Source: Glycine soja
Lineage: Eukaryota > Streptophyta > Magnoliopsida > Fabales > Fabaceae
Direction of reading: 5' to 3'
DNA length: 64,000 nt
NCBI RefSeq assembly: GCF_004193775.1
Contig: NC_041011.1
Location: 43,717,167 to 43,781,166, forward strand
The translations under genes were made by a program, and so were the position numbers. Within the stretch, counting starts at the first letter, position 1. Every line of letters starts with the position of its first letter. Below the pieces are notes generated by a model. The model was given only the letters and a program-made list of their open reading frames with translations. It did not search any database and was not told the DNA's origin. Positions 1 through 11,531 of this stretch are shown here, piece by piece.

Positions 1-1225
1 GTACTAGAGGACTATTGGTCGCAACTGTGGCCTTTAATAGACCTCAATTGGTGTAAATAAAAGCGGCCCTTAAATGTGGCTCCGTGTTTATCAAATTACC
101 ATCTTCACTATCGCTATTGTTTCTTTATGTTCATGACTTTGTACACCGCATATTGGATTGATGGCTGTCAACAAAGGGATTTGTTGGTAAAGATCGACAC
201 CGTATATTTCCATAAGTATGCTTTTTAGACTCTAATTATCACTACTAATTAAAATAAAAATGAATTTAATTACCATAGTAAAGATATCATTTAATTTGTA
301 AGTATCTTGGAAATTGACTTTTAAGTCTCGAGGCACATATTTACCCAACAAAAAATGTGTTGTATAGAGTTGAAAGATGGTATTAGCTAGTCATGACATC
401 GATATTATTACTCTCACTTAAGTTAATGCTATCTCAATGCAATGCTTCGAATTTTATTTTGTAATTCTTTAATTATAAAATAATCTTAGAATTAAGTATG
501 AGTCATTAATAAAATTCATAAATATTTTAATTTACACATTTAAAAGAAAAATTTGCATCGGTCAAGTACACACTATGTATGATTTGAACTTAGCATTAAT
601 TTAAGCTAATGCTATTTTTGACATTTAAGTTAATGTTAACCTTTAGGATAGGTTGCTTTTATGGAAAATGTTGTTTGGTCGCTTGTTCAACAATTAGTAA
701 AGGAAGCATCGCCATATGTCAGATTCAGACTTGTGCCCTAGATGCGATATCTTGAGCGATTGTGAGGAAGTCAAAGCTTACTTGACTTCGATAATTCATC
801 TGAACCATTGTGCTAATTTTTTTAGCATAAGCATATCTAGTTAGATAACTTTGAAACTTTGAAAATTCATGGATACCACTGACTTTATCTCTTAGGTCAT
901 CTTCTTTGGTATGGCAGTGCATTATATCTGAAGAGATAGAAACTTTTATTTTCTTTCACTTTGCCTCCAAAATAAATTTCAAACTTTTCTTTTTCTTTCT
1001 CATTTTCTTTAAAATATAAAGCAAACCAATAATTCAAACTAACCCCCCCAAAAAAAATTATTGACCTTCAATGTGCATCAATCACTACCCAAATCCACAA
1101 TGAAAGTTGGGTAATGACTTTTTGAAAATGCCCTTTTTTGAAAATTGTGTCATTTTCACTCTATTAAACTTTTGTCTTTTCTTTCTTAAACAAAAACAAA
1201 AAAGAGTGAGAGTAGGGAAAAAATT
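1..1225. other. AT-rich intergenic DNA, no gene recognised
   Basis: No reading frame here looks like a known protein, and the short ORFs have no support such as splice context, domain motifs or codon bias. The right part (about 950-1200) is rich in T and A homopolymer runs. The first about 120 bases are less AT-rich and could be the edge of a gene or transposon that lies left of the window, but I cannot identify it. Confidence 0.5.
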
Positions 1226-1564
1226 GGGTGTTGTTAGGTGCACCCAGTATTATTGTTGGTGCATCTAGCATTTTTTTTAAATATCAAAACTGCCTCTACG
1301 CTTTCTTTGCAGTTGTGATGGGGGTGTGTATGAAGATGGTCCATAAATTGTACAGATCAACTTGATTCATAAGCCTTTTACAGATCAACTTGATCCGTAA
1401 AATACTTATGGATCAAGTTGATCCGTAAGGCTTTTATGGATCAAGTTGATCCGTAAGTTTTTTATGGATCATTTTAAAAGACTTATGGATCAAGGATATT
1501 TCAGTCTTTTTTCTTTAAGTGCTGAGTGCACCAACAATAATGTTGAGTGCACCTAACAACACCC
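1226..1564. mobile_element. MITE-like element with ~50-bp terminal inverted repeats
   Basis: The left end begins GGGTGTTGTTAGGTGCAC and the right end is its reverse complement. The inverted similarity extends for about 50 bp with a handful of mismatches. The flanks carry an imperfect A-rich direct repeat (aaaaaatt on the left, aaaaaatc on the right), compatible with a 7-9 bp target duplication. The interior (about 1340-1495) repeats a near-palindromic unit, GGATCAAGTTGATCC, several times in both orientations. No coding capacity is present, so it would be non-autonomous. Long inverted repeats plus a possible 9-bp duplication suggest a Mutator-like or foldback origin, which is an inference. Confidence 0.75.
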
Positions 1565-4500
1565 AAAAAATCTGACACGTTTTCTTTTAATTTTGGTATC
1601 GGCCCTAAGCCCAGACTTTGTCATTAATTTGGTTTGGGCCATAGTCACACCGCTACTAATGTAGGAATTCCCGGGTTTGCGTGCATGAAGGCCTAATGCC
1701 TATCCCACTCAAGGATGGTAACTTTTGGGCTATTTTATCCTCCATTTCCATTATTACATCATGTATCTCCTATTTCATTTTAGAATGGATTGTTTAGAAT
1801 ATAAATTTATATTTTAGAATGGATTGTTTGGAATGTAATGGGAGGTGTCCAATTTAATAGTGAGAGTGCAAAATATAAATGGCTCACTTTTGGACCTTAT
1901 TATTATCCATGGGTTCCATTTTCAGGTTCTCTTCCGTTGGCTTGGCTATGTTAAACTTTAGGGTTTTGTTTATCAGTTTTTCTATTAGTCCTAAAAATAA
2001 TAATAAAGAAAGAAAAGGTGCAATTGAGAGATCAAATCCTCGCCACAATCAAAATTCACTCTTAACTATCTCTTTTATAAATGCAGCTAAAGTTTAATAT
2101 CATTAAAAAAAATCACATATTAATTGACAAAAATATTAAACGTTAAATTTATCTTCATTGATATTTAATATTTATTTAGTTGATAAAGTTATTAATTTAA
2201 GTATTATGAGTTTATACTAATATATAGTAGAATGAAGTCCGTTAATAGGTGGCAAATGTGAGGCAATAATTGTTATCATCAGTTGGATTTATTAATGGGG
2301 TCCCAATATATCAATTAATCATTGTTATTATACTTAATCATATCGTTAATACTCTATTACTCTGTAGATCAGAAGGGTGTGAACATATTCCCAGCATCAT
2401 GCGTTGGATGAGAATCCATCTGTTAATTCTTTTACTGTTGCTCAAGTTATGTTCCTATTAATATTAGTCCCTTGTACTATCTGCATCTAATTATATTTAT
2501 TATAGACATAATCCAACGCAACATGCATATTGATAACCAAGAACTCCTCAAGCTATTGATTGATATTCTGCAGCAATAACGTGAATTTTCAAATGTCTAA
2601 CGGTACTCAGTCAAGGCCGATAATAATGGTATATACTTTTTCTTGGGGAGATCTAACAGAGCATATTGGAATTTTATAAATTTAATATAAAGATATATAT
2701 TTTTTGAATTATTTTTATCTGGTGCATGTGACCCCACCTGAATGTGTACATGACGCAGTACATCACCGTAGTCAGCTTCTTCACTCATATAGTAAGGTAG
2801 ACACGCGCATATGCACGTGTGATCTTTATAATTTTTCACTTTGATTATGTCCATGCACGATGATCTTTAAGCAACCGTGACCTAAACAAATACATATATT
2901 CTTTCTGCCTATGTTTTTCTTTCGCTTAATATAGATATAATTCAAGTAGGGTGGCGATGCAGAGCCCCTCGCACAACATGCATTCACCAACTAGACTAGC
3001 AAATAAAATAAAGCATCCAGTCTTAGAATCATAGTTGAACTTGTATTTAATAAGATATAGGTCTATTTCCAAATGACGAGGAAATATATATATTATCAAC
3101 ACTTTGCAGAAATTAATAAATTCACCCCTCTCAGGTTGTCGTATGAATGAATAAAAATCCGGCTGCAAACTGCAACTGAACTAATATATAATATGTAAGG
3201 GAAATGGTGAAACACGTGTACTCCTTCACTCTAGCTTCAACTAGTTTACATACACACCTTATAAAGTAAAGTAATACCAATTTTTATATCATTGAAATCA
3301 TAGTAATAATTAAATTAACAATTTATATAATTAAATTAAATTAATCCAGGTTAAATTGAACTTGAATCCTTTACTTAATATCTTGAATTTAAGTCTTATA
3401 AATAAACAAAAAATCTTGATTAAAAGATAAGATTCTTAACATACACAAAGTTTTTAATAGAGTATTTTTTAAAGATATCTTAAGTTTGTGATCAATTAAA
3501 TTTTTAAAAAAATTAATTATTAATAAAGTTGATAAATATTTCGTACCGATATTATTAAAAAACAATATTGTATTACCCTAATTTGATAAAAAGAAATAGT
3601 TTTCATCATCTAATTTTATTGATATTTTTAATATTTGTTTTAAATATAAAAACATAATACATATACCTTGACTCAAACTAAATTTTCCAAAGTGAATATT
3701 TTTAATTGACTAATTGAATACATTTTTTTCATTTAACCCAACCTGAAATGGCATTATTACAAACTTTTTTTTTTAAATAGTCATGATTAAAAACTTTAAA
3801 ACCTTGAATAAACTTTATTATGGACAGGAGCATAATTATCATGACTATTTTTTAAATAGTCATGATATCTTTAATAGAGTCATGCTCATCTATAACATAG
3901 GGTCAAGTAGAGTTGTTAACGTGGGCTCCATCCCATCTACTAATCAATTTATCAACGGATTGAGTTGGTAAAAGCATGGTTTATTTTTTATTTTTGGACA
4001 ATTTTTGTTTCAACTCGCTTAATCTTTGGGTTAGAGTCATTGATCCGATTCAACCCATTATATACTTACATATTCACTTTAACTTACAAATATTAGTCCT
4101 ATTTTTTACTTTTAGTTATTTTAAATTTTTCTTCACTTTTATTTCTGAAAATAAAGAAAGTCAATCCTCACCGAACCTACAAATTCAGAGTGGAACAAGT
4201 CGAATCGCAATTTTTCCAACTCTATCAGAAAAAGGGAACCAACCGTACTAGCTTGCTTTCAAAGCTCTAAGTCTATGACTCCCACTCGTTTTAAAGATTT
4301 TTTTTAATAGTAGTAATGTGTGTATTTGAATGAATGTTTCTAAAATTGATTTTTTTTAGTAAAGTCATTTATATTTGGATATTTTTAAAGCAATTTTGCT
4401 ACAAAATCTAGTTTAATTTTTTTAACTCAACACAATTTATTTTTGGTCACTTCTAGTGAAATTGGAGTTTTGAGGCAAAATCAATTTTACCTAACAATAA

Positions 4501-5740
4501 CTAAATATCTATATTTTTTTTTATAAAATTAAAGGTGGCTATATGTCAAATAGTGTATTAATTAGCTTCTAGGTGAGAAATAATTGATTATTTTTTCATG
4601 GTGAAAATAAAGTAATAAATAACTACTCTTACTTTTTTTACGGTACTACCATGATTTTTTGTTGGATAAAATTGATTCATGTGTAATTACTAATTATCCT
4701 AACACCATGAAAATCAATTCCCATTACGTTTACCATCTTAGCAATCACACTCTAATAAAACAAAAATCTTGCTTGTTTTTAATACAAAATAAAGTAGGTT
4801 TACATCACCAATTGAGATTACCAAATATGTGAATATGGTTTTTCTCTATTATAATATTTTTCACTTATAGAGGGTAAAGTTGACAGTGAAAAAAAAGAAT
4901 AAACAAAGGAATGTGTCGAATAGACAAGCATAAGATACAATAATGATATCAAAAGGCAAGATGGGCTAACCCTGTTAAGGACACGGGGAAATTAAAATAA
5001 GTGTTGGGTCCACGTGAAAATGACAAGTGTTCTAGGTACGTGCTCAGGTTCATGCATGGTTTCAACTTCAAAAACAACCGGCCCATAATGAAGTTTATTA
5101 TTCTCCCTCTGATAGAGAAACCGATCACAGTTTCTCAACCCAATTAAACTTTCCCTCTTTTGCAAATGCACCTGCACCAATATTAGAATTTAGAACACTT
5201 CAATACTCTTACGTTTTCATTTTATTATTTTCCTAACCATTTATAGCTCATTATTGATTTCGATAATCTCCCAGCTAATTATCCAAGTCTGTCAGTTATT
5301 AAAGGCTGTCTCTCCCATTGCGTGCCAAAACTGATTAATAGATGGTAACTAGACTAGCAGAGGTATTTTCACAAACAGATATACAATTTATCAATCAAAA
5401 AATGAATACAGAATACGTACTTGGTTTAACTTATTTAAAGACTTTTTTTTTTATCAAAAGCTCTTTTAGAAGAACTTAAAAAACAAAGATAATTTATTAT
5501 TTCATTCTTCTGATTGTATGGATACGTGGGAGGACGCATGTATTGGATTTGAAGCTACATACAAGACAATAACAACGTGAAGACATTGAAAAGAAACTAA
5601 TCTGTATACCATCTTTTTTTCTTCCTTATGAAAATCGTGTGTATAATAACATCTCTAAAGCTGAAAATTGCTAGCAAGGGGGAGCCAAAGAGTGCAGTGT
5701 TCTAATTCTACCAAGAATGTGACTTAAAATAATACTTGAG
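1565..5740. other. Intergenic DNA, no gene recognised
   Basis: AT-rich sequence with only short, unsupported ORFs. It contains a perfect 13-bp-arm hairpin at 3838-3866. Around 4330-4500 there is sequence resembling the dispersed legume repeats rich in AAAATTGATTTT-type words. The stretch next to 5740 lies downstream of the minus-strand ethylene receptor gene and should include its 3' UTR. I did not identify a definite polyadenylation site. Confidence 0.45.
3838..3866. repeat. Perfect short inverted repeat (13-bp arms, 3-nt loop)
   Basis: The left arm ATCATGACTATTT at 3838-3850 is followed by TTT and the exact reverse complement at 3854-3866. A further copy of the right arm occurs at 3774-3786. 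The arm is therefore present three times within about 95 bp. No gene is adjacent, and this could be the remnant of a small foldback element. Confidence 0.7.
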
Positions 5741-5778
5741 ATGCTAAAGTATTACAACTTGCACCCTCCATTCCATTC

Positions 5779-8610
5779 TCACAGGACAATATTTCCCTGC
5801 ATCAGGATTCTTCTGAGTTCACTAGCAATTCCATGCAACAAAACTGGCTTACGGATAACTCCATTAATACCAACTTGCATGCATCTGTCCCACAAATCTT
5901 CTTCTGCACTTGCAGTCAAGGCAACAATCATAGGCCGGTTTCCACTTCTAAACTTTCGAATCCTGGTGGCAACTTCGAAGCCGTCTATATCAGGCATGTG
6001 AAGATCCAAAAGAATGACTTGAATAGAAGATCCAGCAGGTCCAATGACAGTAAGGCATTCGAATCCTGAAGCAACAGAAGTTACAACACAACCTAGTTTC
6101 TGAAGCAATCTTTGGGTAACTGCTCTATTTACATCATCATTGTCCACTAAAAGAACTTGCAGACTTCTCAGCATTGAATTGGAATCGGTATGCTCTGAAC
6201 CTTCTCCAGGGTCAGAGATGGCTATGGTAATGGACGGTCGTAATTGAAACCGAAGAAGAAGTGTCATGCTTTGAGGAAAACCATGATTACAAGGTACTAA
6301 CCATATGTTCCCCTGCATCAACTGCATATAACAAAACATAATAGACAGAAATTTAGAAACAAACTAAGGAAAGACAAAAAAAAGCCCAGAATACAGTCAT
6401 TGCTAAATAAAACAACACTACTATGATTAAAGAAAATAGAAAGCTACACCCTAATTCATATAATGAATTTTAACTAATCAAGGATGTCTAGAAGAAGAGT
6501 AAATATAAACTATTGTAAGGGCTAGTTAATAATCTTAGCATGCATTACCTCCAACTTCCCAGAGCTATGCCCCAAACATTTCAAGGAAGAGAAGATGAAC
6601 AATGAAAACTCCAAACAAAATAACCAAATTCAGTTATTTTTGTCACACCAAGCTATGAAAAACATGGACAAACAAGCATCCTGGCAAATCATCTAAAGGC
6701 TGGCAAAAGGAAAATTTAGCGGAATAATGAAGGACTGCATAATATAGTCTTCCACCAAACTCTGCAAAGATACTACTTATATAGCACATGACTAAAATGT
6801 AAGTCGCTGTCTTAATGCATTTACTGTGTTCATGCATACATATGATAGACATTATGAAACTCACCTGGACTACCCTCTTGCAAATGCTGAAGCTCAATCT
6901 GCCCCCAACCCTATCACTGCTATATTTCCTACCCCCAAATCCTGAAGAAATTGAGCTCCCAACTTCAGAATCACTACTGTTTATCCCTATTTCAAATCTA
7001 ATATTTACATCACCACTAGAAGAGCTTGGTCTCCAGGTTGTCCACCCTTTGTCACTCCTTCCCTGACTTCCAGTTTCTGCAAAAACTCGAAATACAAGGA
7101 TCCCTCCCCCATGATTGTGTTCAAGTAGGTTCCCAACCATATGCAAAATCACCTGAAAAACCCTCCTCTCGTCACCCATAACATTGTCAGGCAAAGACTT
7201 CTCAACCTCAACCATAAACCCAAAGCCCTTATAAACACACATGCACTTGGAAAGGCAAGCTGCTTCCTTCAGCATGGAATGTAACCCAAAAGACCTTATC
7301 TCCAAAGAAAATCTTCCTTCATCCTTAGTTGAGTTATCCATGGCATCATTTATCAAGTTTGATAGCACATTACTTGTCCTTAGCATCGCGTCCACAATAA
7401 GTTTCTGTTCATTCTTTAAATTATCATCTTGTATCATTGAAAGCAGTCCCAAAATTGAGTGCATTGGCCTCCTCATTCCATCACTCATGACTTTCTGAAA
7501 TGCGTTTCTTGCCTGGCTTGCCATCAAAGCATTCCTTTTTGCCTGTTGCAAAGCTCGATTTTGCTCCTCTAACTTCTCTCTCATAAGTTGGGACTCTTCA
7601 AGAATTGCAGCATGAGATAGTGCCACTGCGACCTGATCAGCAACCACCTTAATTATCTCCAGCTCCTGATTGCTCCACGATCTAGGCTCCTGATTATCTC
7701 CAGTAGGAAGAATTAAGACTAATATAGCATAACAAGCCTGTCTTAGCTCAGGTGTTCCTCCTTTGAAATTACAAACCCGTAGCATTGGCATTCGAATTGC
7801 CGCAACTGGTCCTGCCTCTCCAGAAACTCCTCTACTCCCAACAGCAAGTGCTGAGTCAGAGCTGAGTATATTTACATCATCACTTCCCTTGATTCTCACA
7901 ACATCTGGATCACTAATGGGTATAGTCAAATTAAAATTCCTCCCATTCAATTCATGAGTGAGGTTCATCTCAGTCTTATCAACATTAGGCATCCACACAG
8001 CACAATTCTGCAAGCCAAGCGTTTTAGAAAGCTCCACCAAAGTGGTATACAGAATTGTATGTCTATCGAGTGACTTGCGTATCTCCTGAGTAAGCATTCT
8101 TACATGCATTGCAGCCTCCTTTTGTCTCATAATGTGATCAACCTCACGTCCAAGATCCCACGTCTTTTTCTTCAGCATGAATTCTCTGACCTTCACTTTG
8201 AGAAGCAAAGGAATCAGAGTGATAAGGGTAATGGCGGTGGCGCATGACACCAATGCAGTGAGTATTTTGGAGACAGTAAGTGCCACCATAAGTTGGAAAG
8301 TGTGAGGGCCATAGGTCCACCCGTTGAGCAAATGTGTCAATCCACATAGTACAATGAAGGCAATGAACTGAATCAGGACCCATTTGAATGGGACATTTGA
8401 GCAACTGATGAAATAAAGCAGCTCAATAGGGATAGAGAAGTAGGCCACAGCAATCAAGAAATCACCAACTCTCTGACACTCCAGAATGCTTTCAATAGTC
8501 CAAAAGCTGGCCTCATCATCACAGTTACATCTAGGAAATCCATTATCATTTGCAGATACACATATGAGGATAGAGGTAATCACCAACCCAGATGCCACTG
8601 CTTTTAACAT
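5779..8610 (-). CDS. Ethylene receptor, EIN4-like (subfamily II), 762 aa
   Basis: The coding sequence is join(6865..8610, 5779..6321) on the minus strand, with one phase-0 intron (6322-6864, CAG|GTGAGT ... TGCAG). It encodes an ER-membrane ethylene receptor that negatively regulates ethylene responses through CTR1. The N-terminus (residues 1-25) is an extra hydrophobic segment typical of subfamily II. The paired cysteines C28/C30 can link dimers. Three more membrane segments follow (about 50-135), with C89 and H93 in LCGLTHLLNGW as the copper/ethylene ligands. A GAF domain spans about 185-333, and a kinase-like domain follows with H384 in RRPMHSILG. A C-terminal receiver spans about 636-757 (D642/D644/D645, phosphoacceptor D688 in LLDLHMP, K740). 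Arabidopsis EIN4 is of similar length. In this subfamily the kinase part is generally degenerate and has been linked to Ser/Thr activity. ETR2 is the alternative name, but the H-box and receiver favour EIN4. The start at 8610 gives the expected N-terminus. Confidence 0.95.
6322..6864 (-). other. Intron of the EIN4-like gene
   Basis: The donor is CAG|GTGAGT at 6865/6864 and the acceptor TATATGCAG|TTG at 6322/6321 on the minus strand. Removing it joins ..KRVVQ to LMQGNIW.., which keeps frame and matches the expected receptor sequence at the kinase/receiver boundary. If it were retained, the frame would stay open for 73 more codons before a stop, giving a receptor without the receiver. Confidence 0.93.
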
Positions 8611-10200
8611 TGATCCAATATATGTTGCTGCTTCCTCAATCCATCAAAGGATATAATTTAATGGGCCATAGTCATACCCCAGTGAACACCCCCCAACCTC
8701 CTCCCTTTCAATTGTCTTGCCCTATCAACAGTTAAACAAAAAAATTGAAAACTCAGTAAGATCTAATCAAAGAAAAAGCAAAACATGAGATCCATATCTA
8801 ATAAAGGTTATAAAATATATACAAATTTTTAATTCTTATCCCAAATTCAACGATCTACAACATTTCACTCTTGTAATTTCAGTTTCAACCTTCTTTCTTT
8901 CATGCCCCCCTATTAATAGAGAGGTATGAATCAGTGAATAATACAGTACCAACAGGTGAAGAGGACATTTCCATCAACCCAAATGGAAAAAAGAAAAACC
9001 CAAATACATATAAAATAAAAGGATTAAATAAAAAAATGAATAAAAGAATCAGGAAAACCCAAGCTAGGCTATAAACCCGGGGGAAGGCAAAGCCAAAAAA
9101 ATATTATTAAAAAAACCAAAGTCCAACAGGTTTAATACTCCTTCAACCCCCATACACCCCCCCCCCCCCCCCCCCAAAAAAAAAAAAAAAGAAAAGAAAA
9201 GAAACCAAAAACCCAGTAATGCAGTCCAAAAAGAAAAAAGTAACAGTACCTGAAGAATTACAACAAGCCCCTAATGCAATCAGATATACCACCTTCATCA
9301 GATCTTTAACCTTACCCTGGAAAGAGCAAAGCCTTGTTGAAGATAGATACCTCGCTAGCAACAACACATTAACCAAATCTCCTTTAGTATTTTGTTGAGC
9401 ATCAAATCAAAAGGCTCCAGCAGCAAAGTCCATTACTTTATTATACACACACAACAAGTGCACCCACCTCCACCACCATTGGGAAGACCAAAAAAAGAAA
9501 CCCACTTGAAGAAGCCACCAAATCCCAACAGCATATCAATTAAAAAAGAAATCATCTTCACTGTGCCACAGAGAAACCGGGTGCGACCCTTTTGCGGGTG
9601 CTCATCATAGCAAAACAAAAGAACAGAACAGAGAGGAAAACGCAGTCCCTACGCCACAGCCAACCCAAGAGAGGTGAAAAAGAAGAAAAAAGAATGAAGT
9701 GTTTGTTGTATGCAGGGAATCTTAAAGTCTTAACCTTTTGAGCTATTTTGTTTGCAATGCGAAACCAAACCACAAAACAAAACCATGGAAAGAGAAAGCG
9801 CCGTTGTTTCGTGGGAGGAAGAGAAAGAAAGGGGTGAGTTGGATCTAGAAAGAGGAGAGAGAAGGGGACCCCACATTCTTACATGAAGAGAACTTGGACG
9901 CTCTTAGGAACCAAAACGTCCTCGTCACACCAAAAAAGATTTGTTTTATTTTTCACCCCTCTTTCCTTTTCAGTTTCTCTCTCTTTTTCTACGATGTCTC
10001 CGTTTATACTTTATTTATTAAAAACAAAAACGAAATAAAATAGTGTGTTTTATTTTCCTATGAATTCCCCCATTCAATGTTCGATCTTCTTGTGTCAGAA
10101 GCACGACTTGTTTCCCTTTCTCTCTCTAGTTGAAAGAAAGAAGAAGAAGGAGAATTTTTGATGGTGTTTGGAATTAGGTGCCACGTGCCTGTAGCAGAGT
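8611..10200 (-). promoter_or_regulatory. 5' leader, probable 5'-UTR intron and promoter of the EIN4-like gene
   Basis: On the minus strand a plausible intron runs from a donor TTCAG|GTACTG at 9249 to a pyrimidine-rich acceptor near 8720 (TTGATAG). A 5'-UTR intron is known in other ethylene receptor genes, but here it is inferred from splice signals only. The interior holds a C19/A15 homopolymer junction (9157-9190). Upstream, 9900-10000 is TC-rich on the plus strand. I could not fix the transcription start. Confidence 0.4.
9157..9190. repeat. Homopolymer junction C(19)A(15)
   Basis: A run of 19 C is followed directly by 15 A on the plus strand. It lies in the probable 5'-UTR intron of the ethylene receptor gene. 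Such runs are prone to length errors in sequencing and to real length polymorphism. Confidence 0.9.
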
Positions 10201-11276
10201 GCAAAGCTGGGTCACCTTGTTAATTCAGAAGCGCACACAGAATTATCCGCATGCCTGGATAAAATAAGACCAAGTTATTAGTGTTATCCCTAATTATAAA
10301 AAAAATATGTGTACCAATAAGACATTAAGACGGGTTGTTAGATTCAAGTTGTAGTTTTTTTTTTGTATTGGAAACTTGTTACTTATGCCAAATGACAATC
10401 ACCACTAAGTGGGGGAAAATAATTTATGTGAAAGGAACATAAATGTTAGTGTGAGTACAGTATAGGATGAATAAATAAAAGAGTATGTTATATAAATCCC
10501 ATATGAAATTTTGAAAATTTGAATATTTACACTAACTTCTCTTTAGAGTAATATTTTTTAAACAATTAAAAAATATCTGTATATAATTTTAAATAACTAA
10601 AGGAAGTTAATGTATAACATGTTTAGATACTTTAAAAATCAAAAATCATGATGAATACCTAAAAATTACATTATTATCATGATTTTCCTAATGCAACAAT
10701 GTGCTGCTTCATATTCATCGTAAAATTAAATTGATTTTGGTTTAGCTGATCATCACCCTTAAACATGATAATAATATATAAAGGAATGTTAGTATATATT
10801 TTTAAATAATAAAGATAGAAGTATTTGTGTAATTCATAAAACTTATGAGAGTGTCAGTATAATTTACTTGTAAATATCTTGGAGGCGAGGCCGGCTCATT
10901 TGAAATTTTCAAGACACCCTTTGCATTGAATAAAATAATTGCAAACACAGAAAAACTTAATTATAAAGGACAATCACAGACCAATTTATTCACAATAGTC
11001 GTCGAAATTGATGAATTTATGTTTTAAATAATATTTTATAAGTTTTAAATTGTATTAATTAATTTATTAAGTAATGTGATATTATCTTAGAAATAATATA
11101 TATCAAATTTTAGATAATTTAAATATTAATAAGTATATAATTTAATAGTGAACAACAATTATATTCTAAATAACAAGTTATACGTACGTTAAACTATAAC
11201 AGTGCGATGAAAGATTAATTATTTTTTTAATATAATGAAATTTAAGTATTTAATATAATTTATAAGAGTTTTTTTT

Positions 11277-11531
11277 ACTCCATTCATCCCATTATAATTA
11301 TCATCTTAGGTTATTTTATATAGATCAAGAAAAATAAATAAATATTATTGTTCTTATCATCATTAATTCAATATTTTTTACTTTTGTAGCTCATATCATT
11401 TATATTATATTATAAGGGATATAAATAGAAAAAAATAATTAATATTATATTGAAAAACTAAAATAATAATTATTTTAGGATAATTTATTTTTTTTACAGA
11501 AAAGATTATTATGGAACTGAAGAAATACAAT
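11277..11531. mobile_element. Stowaway-like MITE (degenerate)
   Basis: The left end reads CTCCATTCATCCCATTATAAT and the right end contains its degenerate inverted counterpart (ATTATTATGGAACTGAAGAA). The inner sequence has the ATTATCATCTTAGG / AAAATAATAATTATTTTAGG pair. This recalls the CTCCCTCCGTCCC...-type ends of Stowaway (Tc1/mariner) MITEs of plants. The repeats are diverged, so the boundaries are approximate. Confidence 0.45.

Noticed and set aside
1326..1500. CRISPR-like array suggested by regularly repeated GATCAAGTTGATCC words
   Set aside because: The repeats are palindromic subunits of a MITE, with no spacer regularity, and the DNA is from a plant nucleus.
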